NCBI RefSeq assembly: GCF_002259795.1
Contig: NZ_MWXA01000003.1
Coordinates: 124,001 to 188,000 of the forward strand
Direction of reading: 5' to 3'
Source of the DNA: Bifidobacterium aquikefiri
GTDB taxonomy: Bacteria; Actinomycetota; Actinomycetes; Actinomycetales; Bifidobacteriaceae
Length of the DNA stretch: 64,000 nucleotides
The position numbers and the translations under genes were made by a program. This document shows, piece by piece, positions 19,079-27,957 of this stretch (the stretch's first letter is position 1; every line of letters begins with the position of its first letter). Below the pieces are notes generated by a model. The model was not told the DNA's origin, did not search any database, and was given only the letters and a program-made list of their open reading frames with translations.

Positions 19079-20059
19079 TCACTCCTGAGTGGTCGTTACG
19101 CTTGTGCGTGCGTGTGACGATTTACATGGTGACGGGTTGCCTGGAGGTAACGATTGCGCTGTTCCAGGTGTTATATCCCACGTCTGATGTATCTGCTGAA
19201 TCTCAATGAGCCGCGAATCCGGTCTCAGGGCAAGCATCCCAAACCCATTGCTCTGTGCCATGCCAACTGCTGCCGACTCTCCAGCCGCGAGACATGCCGT
19301 TGCCCACATATCCGCATCGGTGATTGAACCCGTTACCACGGTGACCTGTGTCAGAGCTTCCTTATTGAACGCTTCGGTGGTCACAATATGGTGGCCGCGC
19401 TTGCTGAAACCCGAAGTCGCCACGGCACCATTCTGAAGATGGTATTGCGCGAGTATGGTGTTCGGCTCAGCAGGGTTCTCGATGCCAATGTTCCACTCGA
19501 ACTGCGAAGCCTGCGAAATGCCGAACTGCATGTCGCCACCGCCGTTCAGAGCGACTGCCTCGACAAGGGATCTTGTCCTTTCACTAGGGTTTTTACTGTA
19601 GACTTCACTGGTGTCTTCATGGTTGTGGGGATTCTGTGCAGTGGTGGTATTGGTAATCAGCGGTTTGAGAAATCGTTGAAATGCCTGTTCGATCGCCCAT
19701 CCCTTTGCGACTCCTGTTGGGTCATAGAGACCCGTTGTGAAAGCATCAAAGGAACCGTGGGTGATGCGTTTGGCCAACGCGGATCGAGCGTAAATTTCCA
19801 TGAATTCGGAATCTTCGAGTAGCGGTGCCCAATTGCCCAGGCGGGCACGAGAAACCAGTGATTCGCTCTTGAATGTTGAAAACTTCATGTCTACTTCGCC
19901 CAGAAAATCCCGGATGTTGGACACAACCGTCTCACAATCAGTTGATGAGAGATTCTTTGCGTGATTGTTCGTGAAGCCGGCATCCCACGGTTTGATCATG
20001 ATGGTGAAGGGGATATTCATTACCCCGATGGCTCGAATGAACAGTGATGTTGTCATCAT
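19079..20059 (-). CDS. apbE: FAD:protein FMN transferase (ApbE family)
   Basis: A 326-residue flavinyltransferase. ApbE proteins move FMN from FAD to a Thr/Ser in exported FMN-binding domains. Blocks seen: VDMKFSTFKSESLVSR near residue 57, YDPTGVAKGWAIEQAF (DPSGxVKGWA type), ALNGGGDMQF (NAGGD type) and DADMWATACLAAG near the end. No clear lipoprotein or signal peptide is present at the N-terminus, so where the reaction happens is uncertain. Its ATG overlaps the stop of the upstream FMN-binding gene (ATGA), so the two are translationally coupled, and the target and enzyme sit together. Confidence 0.9.
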   Translation of the reverse strand: MMTTSLFIRAIGVMNIPFTIMIKPWDAGFTNNHAKNLSSTDCETVVSNIRDFLGEVDMKFSTFKSESLVSRARLGNWAPLLEDSEFMEIYARSALAKRITHGSFDAFTTGLYDPTGVAKGWAIEQAFQRFLKPLITNTTTAQNPHNHEDTSEVYSKNPSERTRSLVEAVALNGGGDMQFGISQASQFEWNIGIENPAEPNTILAQYHLQNGAVATSGFSKRGHHIVTTEAFNKEALTQVTVVTGSITDADMWATACLAAGESAAVGMAQSNGFGMLALRPDSRLIEIQQIHQTWDITPGTAQSLPPGNPSPCKSSHARTSVTTTQE

Positions 20060-20652
20060 GACTGCCCCTGAGTTGAGCTGGTCGAGCTGCCGGACATTGT
20101 CTGATTGATGGCATCCTGAAGCGAACCCTTGAAACCGGTGTATGTTTCTGTAGCGCCGCTGACGAGCTGGATATCGGCATTCTGTGATTTCACTGCCTCG
20201 GACTGGAAGGTCGGAATGACCTGAGCGCTGATGGTTTGCGATTGCGAGGTTTCGTTCGGATAGGTTATGGCAGTCACATTCGTGATCTTGCCGCCGGATA
20301 CGGTGATCCGAACCTGCACATCACCGCGGTTGGTCTGCACCAATGCCCCAGTATATGTTCCATCGGCATATTTCGAGGAGCTGGTGGAACTGGAACTGGA
20401 ACTGGAACTGGAGCTGGTGGAGCTTGAGCTGCTCGATGCGCTATCCGAGGACGTTGCCGTCCCTGATCCGCTTCTCGAGGAACTTTCGGCCGCGGTAGCT
20501 GATGCCGAGCTTGTGGCGAGTGGGGTTTCGGCGGTTGGTTTGAAAAAAAGCACCAAAAAATCGATCGCCGCCGAAACTGCTATGAGTATCGAGAATACGA
20601 TTCCCAAGATTTTGCGTCGTGCCACATGGGCATTGGTTCTTCTATGGCGCAT
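20056..20652 (-). CDS. Exported FMN-binding domain protein, likely ApbE substrate
   Basis: A 198-residue protein: a basic start, one membrane anchor (ILGIVFSILIAVSAAIDFLVLFF, residues ~17-39), a Ser/Thr/Ala linker of about 60 residues including a nearly pure Ser run, then an FMN-binding domain (YADGTYTG...GGKITNVTAI...LVSGATETYTGFKGSLQDAI). SGATETYTGF is the S/D-GAT-S/T flavinylation motif, in which Thr would carry FMN by phosphoester. The domain would face outward. The linker DNA is a near-tandem repeat (GGAACT-type hexamers near 20386-20412 on the plus strand), so linker length may vary. It is first in the operon, and CGAGGGGCAAG precedes ATG 20652. Confidence 0.88.
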   Translation of the reverse strand: MRHRRTNAHVARRKILGIVFSILIAVSAAIDFLVLFFKPTAETPLATSSASATAAESSSRSGSGTATSSDSASSSSSSTSSSSSSSSSSTSSSKYADGTYTGALVQTNRGDVQVRITVSGGKITNVTAITYPNETSQSQTISAQVIPTFQSEAVKSQNADIQLVSGATETYTGFKGSLQDAINQTMSGSSTSSTQGQS

Positions 20653-20927
20653 CTTGCCCCTCGTGCATTGTTCTCATGTCCACAGCTTTAGCGAGGCATG
20701 GAGCAGTGCAAGGCTTCAGATTCCACCGGCCGGGTGTAAAGGAGCCAATGATCCATACTCTTTCGAATACAGCTCTGTGTCAATGCTGATATGCAGTTAT
20801 GCGATGCTTCAATTGCCTAGCTGATTTCAGATAAAGGCATGAGCCTGAAAGTTTCTTGTGAAGAATCTGAATTCTGGGTTAAATCTGTGAAACATAAGTC
20901 AGGAGAAGGCTTGTGACCAGTTCTGAG

Positions 20928-21968
20928 TTATGCCTTGAGCAGAGCTGCAAAGCGTGATTTCCATGAGGCTAGTTCTTTCAGCAATGCATCGCGCCGCACA
21001 GCGTTGATGAATGACGCATTGATTGAGTTCTCTGCCATGATCGTCAGTTCTGAAAGTGTGAAGCCTATGCCTGCGAGTGCCTTGTAATTGTCAGCAATAT
21101 ATCCGCCAAAATATGCCGGATCGTCGGAATTGACGTTGATCAGCACCCCCTGTTCCATCATGTTGCGCAAGGGAAGCTCTTCAAGACTGTTGACGACCTG
21201 AAGCCTTCTGTTCGAGAGCGGGCAGGTCGTCAGGGGGATACGTTCGGATGCCAGGCGTTTCAATAGCATTGCATCGGTGACTGAGTGGATGCCGTGGTCA
21301 ATGCGTTCTGCGTGAAGGGTATCGAGAGCATCAATCACATACGCTGCAGGTCCTTCCTCGCCAGCATGGGCGACGCAATGCCAGCCAAGCGTCTTGGCCT
21401 CTTGGAATTGTCTGGCGAAGAGATGGGGTGGATAGCCGACTTCCGCAGAGTCAAGACCGATGCCGAGAATATCGTCAGTTCGATGTCTGACCGAGTCAAG
21501 AACGGACTGTGCAGTGTCGATTGGCATGTCACGCACGATGCTCAGAATCAAACCGCTTGTTATGCCATAGCGTGCCTTTGCGTCTTTCATGCCTTCGAGC
21601 AGACCATCCATGACTATATTCACATCGAGACCGTTGGCTACATGCACTTGTGGGTCAAAGAATATCTCTGCATGTCTGACACCTTGTGCGCTGACCTTCC
21701 CGAAGTATGCGAGGGCAAGATCGCGAAAATCGTCTGATGTCTTGAGAACGCCCATCAATTCGTAATATAGATCGAGAAAAGACTGCAGATTCGTGAATCG
21801 ATATTGTTTGCGTAAGTCATCAAGATCTCTGTAGGGCAGTGTGATTCCATTGCGATCTGCCAGTTCAAGCGCGAGCTCGGGTTCCAGACTTCCCTCAATA
21901 TGCAGGTGCAATTCCGATTTAGGCAGTGTTTCGATTGCCGTTTGCATGTTCAATGCTGTACTGTTCAT
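20928..21968 (-). CDS. Adenine deaminase of the adenosine-deaminase fold (type 2)
   Basis: A 346-residue metal-dependent deaminase. Blocks: KSELHLHIEGSLEPE (HxH metal ligands), GLDSAEVGYPP, VAHAGEEGP (His and catalytic Glu), RIDHGI, CPLSNRRL and NSDDPAYFGGYI (metal Asp). GLDS-EVG-PP and DPAYFGGY are typical of bacterial and yeast adenine aminohydrolases rather than adenosine deaminases, which have DP-x-FG. Adenine to hypoxanthine is therefore the likelier reaction, in purine salvage. TAGGGAAT precedes ATG 21968. It is transcribed away from the XRE gene on its right. Confidence 0.85.
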   Translation of the reverse strand: MNSTALNMQTAIETLPKSELHLHIEGSLEPELALELADRNGITLPYRDLDDLRKQYRFTNLQSFLDLYYELMGVLKTSDDFRDLALAYFGKVSAQGVRHAEIFFDPQVHVANGLDVNIVMDGLLEGMKDAKARYGITSGLILSIVRDMPIDTAQSVLDSVRHRTDDILGIGLDSAEVGYPPHLFARQFQEAKTLGWHCVAHAGEEGPAAYVIDALDTLHAERIDHGIHSVTDAMLLKRLASERIPLTTCPLSNRRLQVVNSLEELPLRNMMEQGVLINVNSDDPAYFGGYIADNYKALAGIGFTLSELTIMAENSINASFINAVRRDALLKELASWKSRFAALLKA

Positions 21969-22069
21969 GATTCCCTAACCATTGCCTGACATAAACCCCG
22001 ATATCGTTCGTATCTTAGTCGCACGAAAGACCTTAGAATGGAGAAAGGGGGATATGCCTTGGAAGTATT

Positions 22070-22140
22070 ACGGGATAAGGGGTTGTCCCGTGTGCAACCA
22101 GAGGTTGCGCGAAAATTTTGGTTGCATGATGGGGTGCAAC
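22070..22140 (+). promoter_or_regulatory. Three consecutive hairpins in the leader of the XRE gene
   Basis: ACGGGA/TCCCGT (22070-22075 with 22086-22091), GCAACC-aga-GGTTGC (22094-22108) and GTTGCA-N8-TGCAAC (22121-22140) follow one another, ending about 90 bases before the ATG of the XRE regulator. Hairpins 2 and 3 share the GGTTGC/GCAACC core, so alternative pairing between them is possible. This looks like a structured 5' leader. It matches no riboswitch class that I recognise. Confidence 0.4.
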
Positions 22141-22232
22141 TTGAAGATGGTGGTGATAGCGAAGAATCTTTGCAAGGCTAGAAAGCATTACGAAAAGGTG
22201 CCATTGCCTTTTTACCGTTGTGAGGAGGAGAC

Positions 22233-23324
22233 ATGAGTTTCAAAACCAACCTGCAGTCCTTGCGTGCACAACGCAATATGACTCAGGAACAGCTTGCAAT
22301 GTTGTTGGGTGTTTCACGTCAGGCGATTTCCAAGTGGGAATCCGAGAAGGCATATCCGGAGATGGATAAACTGCTGATCATATGCGATCTCTTTGGATGC
22401 ACACTCGACGATCTGGTTCTTGGCGATGTGAACAGGCCGGGTCAGTCAGCTGCAGATCCTCAGCAATCGGCTCACAGCCATCATGAAGAGCCAGAAAATA
22501 AGCATGAATCTGGAACGAGAGCTAGCGGCGGTGTCGTTGCTGGTGGTGTTGCATTGTCTAGTGCGGATGGGCCGGCTCTTCCGGCCGACGTTACCGGATA
22601 CGATCTGGAACGCAGATCGTTTGCCTTGAAGATTGCATCTGGAGTGGCATTGATCCTTTGTGGTGTCGCAGTCTGCCGATTGTTTGACGTTGAAGATGGT
22701 GGGTGGCTGATCGCAAGCTCATCGTTTTCTGAATTTCTTGTGGTGATCTGTGTGTTTATGGGCGTTGCGCTCGGTCTGGCATGTCTCGTTCCGGCAGGTC
22801 TGGCGCATGGTGATTTTAGAAGAAGACACCCCTATGTTGAGGATTTCTATTCTGATACTGATCGCTCGTATGCTGCCAGAAGGCTTGGCTTCGCTGTTGC
22901 CGGTGGCATTGCCTTGATTCTGTTGGGCGTGGCAGTCCTGGTACTTGAAGACAATCCATTTACACAATCCTTCATGCTGCTCTGCGTAGCCGCTGCGGTT
23001 TTTGGATTCGTGTATTACGGAATCGCCTATGGTTTGCTTAACATCAATGAATATAACGCCAAAGAAGACGAGGATGACTTGGTCGCGATGAGCAGGCACG
23101 ATGCAGAAATCCTCGAAGAGAGAAAAAGGCAGAAGAAAGTGGTCAGTTCGATCTGCAGCATCATCATGATCATTGCGACTGTGATTGCCCTGCTTGCTCT
23201 GTTTGGCGGACGTGGCGAATTGCAGATTGGAAGTATGGTACTGCCATTCTGGATTCCGTGGGTGATTGGCGGTGTGCTCTGTGGGTTGGCCGAGCCGATC
23301 GTGACCGTGTTTCACAGGCGTTGA
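22233..23324 (+). CDS. XRE-family regulator with C-terminal membrane domain
   Basis: A 363-residue protein. Residues ~6-60 are a classic helix-turn-helix (LRAQRNMTQEQLAMLLGVSRQAISKWESEKAYPEMDKLLIICDLFGCTLDDLV). They are followed by a polar linker (~70-130, His/Glu/Gly-rich) and at least five hydrophobic segments from about 135 to the end (IASGVALILCGVAV, FLVVICVFMGVALGLA, FAVAGGIALILLGVAVLV, SIIMIIATVIALLALF, WIPWVIGGVLCGL). A DNA-binding domain tethered to the membrane suggests a sensor of envelope or bilayer state, which is inference. GTTGTGAGGAGGAG precedes ATG 22233. Confidence 0.9.
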   Translation: MSFKTNLQSLRAQRNMTQEQLAMLLGVSRQAISKWESEKAYPEMDKLLIICDLFGCTLDDLVLGDVNRPGQSAADPQQSAHSHHEEPENKHESGTRASGGVVAGGVALSSADGPALPADVTGYDLERRSFALKIASGVALILCGVAVCRLFDVEDGGWLIASSSFSEFLVVICVFMGVALGLACLVPAGLAHGDFRRRHPYVEDFYSDTDRSYAARRLGFAVAGGIALILLGVAVLVLEDNPFTQSFMLLCVAAAVFGFVYYGIAYGLLNINEYNAKEDEDDLVAMSRHDAEILEERKRQKKVVSSICSIIMIIATVIALLALFGGRGELQIGSMVLPFWIPWVIGGVLCGLAEPIVTVFHRR

Positions 23325-23355
23325 GCTTCACCGCGCTCAATTCACGATGAGATTT

Positions 23356-23460
23356 CGAGTTTTGTGGCAATTTCGATGTGTGCACATCTATTGTTGGCTT
23401 ACTGGCGATCAAATATCAACGTTTTCGGACATTGATACTTCGGAATTGCCACAAAACTCG
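23356..23460. repeat. 105-bp palindromic element, copy 1
   Basis: The ends are inverted copies of CGAGTTTTGTGGCAATT; in this copy the pairing extends outward by 7 bases (GAGATTT/AAATCTC), giving a perfect 24-bp stem (23349-23372 with 23444-23467). The core holds TTGGCTTA at offset 38. A second element with the same length, ends and core offset lies at 38985-39089. It is intergenic, after the XRE gene. It could be a mobile or regulatory palindromic repeat; transcribed, it would form one long hairpin. Confidence 0.8.
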
Positions 23461-23589
23461 AAATCTCGCATGATTTGCATATGATATTCATCCCGTCTGG
23501 TGGGGACGTCGCAGTCCGGGTCGAATTCAGTATCCATTTGAAGGAAATGAGGGTTTGTCTTTGTTGACGAACCCCTATACTTATGTGTG

Positions 23590-24267
23590 ATGCATAAACG
23601 GTTGGTGACAATGAGCAGTGAACAGACACAGGGCAGCGAACGGGCACATACGAATATGAGTGAGAAGAGCAAAGGTGAAATTCCCGACTCCAAGCTTTCT
23701 TTGGCGGATATTGAGCGCAGGCAGTCCAATCCTGCGAGCTGGGTCGTTTTCATTGTCCTGATACTCGTTGCAATCATTGCTCCCTATGGTTTTGGTCGCT
23801 ACGTTGCCTTGCGCCATACGCAAGGACTCATCGTGCGACTGAACATGATTGAGACTCCTGCGATAGCGGTCATTGGATGGATTGTCACGGTAGTTACGTT
23901 GATTGCTCTCGCGATGTGTGTTCTCGAAAGCAAATCGTGGTGGTGGCGGACTGTACTGATCGTCGCGCTTGCATCCGAGCAGCTCATATCTGGTTTGTGC
24001 CTACTGAAAATGTCGTTTTGGTACGGAACCTATGTTGTCTTTGGAAAATATGCCTATCTCGCCAATGCCGCAAATCTTGGAGTAATCTCAGCAGCGCTAG
24101 GAGCTGCCATATTCGCATTCTTGTTTGTCGCCATCCTGGTGGTCGTGCGAAAGGATTCGCCGTTAAACGTACTTACGCATAGTTGGTCGGCCATGTCGCT
24201 CTTCTTCATAATCGAGCTCATCGCCCTGAGTGTCGTGCTGTTTGGTGGTCTGCTTACCATCGTGTGA
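23590..24267 (+). CDS. Predicted membrane protein, unknown function
   Basis: A 225-residue protein: a polar N-terminal ~45 residues (Ser/Glu/Lys-rich), then four or five membrane segments ([101 protein letters not shown]). No family was recognised. No ribosome site precedes the ATG; a TATACT at 23576-23581 would start transcription right at 23587-23590, so the mRNA may be leaderless. GTG 23587 and ATG 23611 are other starts. It is upstream of rpsO but has its own promoter gap. Confidence 0.78.
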   Translation: MHKRLVTMSSEQTQGSERAHTNMSEKSKGEIPDSKLSLADIERRQSNPASWVVFIVLILVAIIAPYGFGRYVALRHTQGLIVRLNMIETPAIAVIGWIVTVVTLIALAMCVLESKSWWWRTVLIVALASEQLISGLCLLKMSFWYGTYVVFGKYAYLANAANLGVISAALGAAIFAFLFVAILVVVRKDSPLNVLTHSWSAMSLFFIIELIALSVVLFGGLLTIV

Positions 24268-24286
24268 AACAGCCTTGCAATTGCGG

Positions 24287-24314
24287 GTGAAAAATATCGT
24301 GGTGAGTGTATACT
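24287..24314 (+). promoter_or_regulatory. Promoter of rpsO
   Basis: GTGAAA (24287-24292) and TATACT (24309-24314), 16 bases apart, precede rpsO by about 84 bases. The -10 box is good; the -35 box is partial. Confidence 0.5.
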
Positions 24315-24397
24315 CCTGTCTTGGCGTGTTCCGCCCGCGGAAAGAGAGCGCTTCGACACTGGGTCGTGGCACCGCGCAGCAATATCAAGGAGGAGCC

Positions 24398-24667
24398 GTG
24401 GCACTTACGGCACAGGAAAAGCAAGAGATCGTCACCAAGTATGCGACGCATGAAGGTGATACGGGTTCTCCCGAGGTTCAGATTGCGTTGCTGACCAAGC
24501 GCATCAGTGACCTGACCGAGCACCTGAAAGAACATAAGCACGACCACCATTCACGTCGTGGTTTGCTTCTGATGGTCGGCGACCGTCGTCGTCTGCTCGA
24601 TTACCTCCAGCGCGTTGACATCGAACGTTACCGTTCATTGATCAGCCGTCTGGGATTGCGTCGATAA
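24398..24667 (+). CDS. rpsO: 30S ribosomal protein S15
   Basis: An 89-residue S15 with the family blocks [33 protein letters not shown] and the C-terminal [13 protein letters not shown]15 binds 16S rRNA helices 20-22 and nucleates the platform of the small subunit. The start is GTG 24398 after a strong AAGGAGGAG. It is followed by a clear terminator and then pnp, the common rpsO-pnp order. Confidence 0.98.
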   Translation: MALTAQEKQEIVTKYATHEGDTGSPEVQIALLTKRISDLTEHLKEHKHDHHSRRGLLLMVGDRRRLLDYLQRVDIERYRSLISRLGLRR

Positions 24668-24679
24668 TTGAATACTTCC

Positions 24680-24706
24680 GCCCGAGCAATATGCTCGGGC
24701 GCTTTT
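24680..24706 (+). terminator. Rho-independent terminator after rpsO
   Basis: GCCCGAGCAATATGCTCGGGC (24680-24700) is a perfect GC-rich stem of 9 bp followed by GCTTTT, 13 bases past the rpsO stop. Confidence 0.85.
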
Positions 24707-24782
24707 GCATACCGGCATTCGGAACAAGTGAATACGAATAGATGCTGAGCACAGCAGTTGGTTAGACGGATGAGTCGTCATG

Positions 24783-24971
24783 AACTCGACAATGCGAGTT
24801 ACAGACGGTTCAGGGTATGACGGAATAATGCGGACACAGCAGGTATCTCCAGCAAGGAGCGCGCGGTCAGGTATACCGCGTCCGGGATGCACAAGATGGA
24901 TGAAGCGCTAGATAGCGCTAGATTTTTGGCTAGTCAGTCTAGCGAATGTGATGAAAAAATAGTGAAGGAGG
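24783..24971 (+). promoter_or_regulatory. Structured leader of pnp
   Basis: Between the rpsO terminator and pnp lie AACTCG/CGAGTT (24783-24800), a tandem 10-bp duplication of AGCGCTAGAT (24904-24923), and CGCTAGA/TCTAGCG (24916-24922 with 24938-24944). The ribosome site AAGGAGG follows at 24965-24971. PNPase genes in other bacteria are autocontrolled through a leader stem cut by RNase III; a similar role here is inferred from position only. Confidence 0.4.
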
Positions 24972-24976
24972 AACCC

Positions 24977-27637
24977 GTGGAGGGTCCCGAAATACAAGCC
25001 GCAGAAGCGGTTATTGATAATGGCTCATTCGGTACGCGCACGTTGCGCTTCGAAACCGGTCGTCTCGCCCAGCAGGCAGACGGTGCAGTAGCAGCCTATC
25101 TTGATGATGATTCAATGGTGCTTTCAACCACGACAGCTGGTTCAAGCCCTAAGGAAAATTACGATTTCTTCCCACTCACCGTTGATGTGGAAGAAAAGAT
25201 GTACGCTGCCGGCAAGATTCCCGGCTCGTTCTTCCGCCGTGAAGGTCGTCCTTCTTCGGAAGCCATTCTGGCTTGCCGAATCATTGACCGTCCATTGCGT
25301 CCACTGTTCCCGCACACGCTGCGCAACGAAGTCCAGGTTGTGGAGACCGTGCTCTCTGTCAACCCAGACGACGCATACGACATGATTGCACTCAACGGTG
25401 CATCCGCTTCCACGATGATCTCCGGATTGCCTTTCGAAGGCCCAGTTTCCGGTGTCCGTCTGGCTCTGATCGATGGTCAGTGGGTTGCATTCCCACGCTG
25501 GAGCGAGCGTGAGCGCGCCGTATTCGAGATCGTCGTTGCCGGCCGAGTCATCGAGAACGGCGATGTAGCCATCGCCATGATTGAGGCTGGTGCAGGCAAG
25601 AATGCATGGAAGCTCATCTATGACGAGGATCAGATCAAGCCTGATGAGGATGTTGTGGCACAGGGCCTTGAAGCCGCCAAGCCATTCATCAAGGCAATCT
25701 GCGAGGCACAGAGTGAGCTCAAGTCCAAGGTTGCCAAGGAAACCAAGGAATTCCCACTCTTCCCTGAATACACCGACAATCTGTACAAGCGTATCGACGA
25801 GATCGCCCATGGCGATTTGGACGAGGCTCTTTCCATCGCTGACAAGCTTCCACGTCAGGACAGAATTCATGAAATCAAGGAGAAGGTTCGCGAAACTCTC
25901 GCCTCTGAATTCACCGACATGGAAGATGCCGAGAAAGACAAGGAGCTGGGTAACGCCTTCAAGGAGCTGCAACGTCAGATCGTTCGTCAGCGCATTTTGA
26001 CCCAGGATTATCGTATTGATGGCCGCGGTCTTCGCGACATCAGAACCCTGTCTGCCGAGGTCGACATCGTTCCTCGCGTTCATGGTTCAGCGCTCTTCCA
26101 GCGTGGAGAGACCCAGATTCTTGGCGTCACCACACTGAACATGCTCAAGATGGAGCAGCAGGTTGATGCCCTTTCCGGCCCAACTTCAAAGCGCTACATG
26201 CACAATTACGAAATGCCTCCATACTCAACCGGTGAGACTGGCCGCGTTGGTTCGCCAAAGCGCCGCGAAATCGGCCACGGTGCTCTCGCGGAGCGTGCAC
26301 TGGTTCCAGTGCTGCCCTCACGCGAAGAGTTCCCATATGCCATTCGCCAAGTCTCCGAGGCCATTGGTTCCAACGGTTCGACTTCGATGGGTTCCGTCTG
26401 CGCTTCGACGCTGTCGCTACTCGCAGCTGGCGTTCCCTTGAAGGCTCCAGTAGCCGGCATCGCCATGGGACTGGTGTCCGGTGACGTTGATGGCAAGCAT
26501 ATTTTCAAGACTCTGACCGATATTCTCGGTGCAGAAGATGCCTTCGGCGATATGGACTTCAAGGTTGCAGGTACCGCAGACTTCATCACCGCGCTGCAGC
26601 TTGACACCAAGCTTGACGGCATTCCTGCCGACATCCTTGCCGCAGCTTTGCAGCAGGCCAAGGAGGCCCGCACCACGATTCTCGAAGTCATCAACGAGTG
26701 CATCGATAGCCCAGCCGAGATGAGCCCATACGCACCGCGCATCATCAGCACCACCGTTCCAGTTGAGAAGATCGGTGAGGTCATCGGCCCGAAGGGCAAG
26801 ATGATCAACCAGATCCAGGAGGACACCGGTGCCGATGTCACCATCGAGGATGACGGTACGGTTTACATTTCCTCCGAGGGTGGCGAGGCTGCAGCCAAGG
26901 CCAAGGAAATGATTGACCAGATTGCCAACCCGCATGTTCCAGAAGCCGGAGAGACTTTCAACGGCAAGGTGGTGAAGACCACAAGCTTTGGTGCCTTCGT
27001 CAACCTCACGCCAGGAACCGATGGGCTGCTTCATATCTCGCAGATTCGCAACCTCACCAATGGTGAGCGTGTGGATGCCGTCGAAGATGTGCTGAAAGAA
27101 GGCGACACCGTCGAGGTCATCGTGCAAGGCGTTGACGATCGCGGCAAGATTTCGCTTGCCATTCCAGGATTTGAAAGCCAGGAGAGTGCCAGCCAGTCAC
27201 ATGGTGATCGTGGAGACCGCCGTGGAGATCGTGGTGATCGTCGTGGTGATCATGGCGATCGCGGTGGATATCGCTCGCACTACAACAATGACGATCGTCC
27301 ACGTCGTCGTCGCGATGACCGTGATGATAGGGGCGAGCGTTCCGATCGTGGTGATCGTGGCTATGATCGCAGGGATCATCATGATGATCGTTCGGATCGC
27401 TATGAGCGTCGGGATCGTGATGAGCGTTCTGATCGTGGCGAACGCAGTGATCGACGTCACGATCGCAATGAACGCAACGATCGTCGTGATGATCGTCGTG
27501 GCGGGTACCGTGGCCGTCGCGAGCAGGCCCACTATGCTCCAGATGAACACTACGATGAGTATCGCGCAGATCGCGAAGAACGCACTGAGCGTCCTCGTCG
27601 CAGAGTTCGCAAGGACTTCGATCCTTTCGAGGACTGA
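24977..27637 (+). CDS. pnp: Polyribonucleotide nucleotidyltransferase (PNPase/GPSI)
   Basis: An 886-residue phosphorolytic 3'-5' exoribonuclease. Order: first RNase PH domain ([21 protein letters not shown]...), an all-helical linker, second RNase PH domain ([23 protein letters not shown]; active-site [17 protein letters not shown] and [18 protein letters not shown]), KH domain ([17 protein letters not shown]) and S1 domain ([26 protein letters not shown]). From about residue 735 there is a ~150-residue tail of RGDR/DDR/RRR repeats, low in complexity. Start GTG 24977 follows AAGGAGG and yields the conserved EGPEI beginning; the frame is open to 24887. Confidence 0.97.
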   Translation: MEGPEIQAAEAVIDNGSFGTRTLRFETGRLAQQADGAVAAYLDDDSMVLSTTTAGSSPKENYDFFPLTVDVEEKMYAAGKIPGSFFRREGRPSSEAILACRIIDRPLRPLFPHTLRNEVQVVETVLSVNPDDAYDMIALNGASASTMISGLPFEGPVSGVRLALIDGQWVAFPRWSERERAVFEIVVAGRVIENGDVAIAMIEAGAGKNAWKLIYDEDQIKPDEDVVAQGLEAAKPFIKAICEAQSELKSKVAKETKEFPLFPEYTDNLYKRIDEIAHGDLDEALSIADKLPRQDRIHEIKEKVRETLASEFTDMEDAEKDKELGNAFKELQRQIVRQRILTQDYRIDGRGLRDIRTLSAEVDIVPRVHGSALFQRGETQILGVTTLNMLKMEQQVDALSGPTSKRYMHNYEMPPYSTGETGRVGSPKRREIGHGALAERALVPVLPSREEFPYAIRQVSEAIGSNGSTSMGSVCASTLSLLAAGVPLKAPVAGIAMGLVSGDVDGKHIFKTLTDILGAEDAFGDMDFKVAGTADFITALQLDTKLDGIPADILAAALQQAKEARTTILEVINECIDSPAEMSPYAPRIISTTVPVEKIGEVIGPKGKMINQIQEDTGADVTIEDDGTVYISSEGGEAAAKAKEMIDQIANPHVPEAGETFNGKVVKTTSFGAFVNLTPGTDGLLHISQIRNLTNGERVDAVEDVLKEGDTVEVIVQGVDDRGKISLAIPGFESQESASQSHGDRGDRRGDRGDRRGDHGDRGGYRSHYNNDDRPRRRRDDRDDRGERSDRGDRGYDRRDHHDDRSDRYERRDRDERSDRGERSDRRHDRNERNDRRDDRRGGYRGRREQAHYAPDEHYDEYRADREERTERPRRRVRKDFDPFED

Positions 27638-27678
27638 ACGTATCTCTCGCGCCAGTGCATAGCTGACCGATAGCCCAA

Positions 27679-27714
27679 GTTGCCATGAAGCCAACGCTTC
27701 ATGGCAACTTTTTA
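27679..27714 (+). terminator. Rho-independent terminator after pnp
   Basis: GTTGCCATGAAG (27679-27690) and CTTCATGGCAAC (27697-27708) form a perfect 12-bp stem with a CCAACG loop, followed by a TTTTTATT run. Confidence 0.9.
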
Positions 27715-27882
27715 TTTGGTGTTCGTTCCATCTTCTCCGGTGCAGGTTGCGAACGTTGTGCTTGGTGAGTCACTGTTGGGCAGAATCATGCGAAAACCGA
27801 CTTGCAAAGCACAGCCTGTGAAAAGTATGGCTCCGATATAGTGTTGTCGCAGCCAGCTAGGACTGGGCATTCCCCTCACCAT
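27712..27882 (-). CDS. Doubtful small ORF with one hydrophobic segment
   Basis: A 56-residue minus-strand frame with a central hydrophobic stretch (HYIGAILFTGCALQVGF) and a Thr/Asp-rich tail. Several ATGs are in frame (27915, 27885, 27882, 27870), and GTGAGGGGA abuts the last. No relative was recognised. It begins on the far side of the pnp terminator and may be chance. The rest of 27638-28188 holds only a terminator and a repeat cluster. Confidence 0.2.
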   Translation of the reverse strand: MVRGMPSPSWLRQHYIGAILFTGCALQVGFRMILPNSDSPSTTFATCTGEDGTNTK

Positions 27883-27957
27883 CATTTCGAGAGATGCCCG
27901 GATACCAACGGTCATCTTGGTCGAGCCCTCTGTTACTTCGAGTGTTCTGTTCTTTTG

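Noticed and set aside
21982-22236. 84-codon plus-strand frame with several Cys before the XRE gene
   Set aside because: It runs through the hairpin leader and the XRE ribosome site, has no ribosome site of its own and shows no recognisable domain.
25142-26083. Minus-strand frame of 313 codons opposite pnp
   Set aside because: Antisense shadow of the first PNPase domain; no ribosome site and no motif.
27117-27694. Overlapping open frames on both strands in the pnp tail
   Set aside because: Low-complexity GATCGT-type repeats keep several frames open; the PNPase frame explains the sequence.
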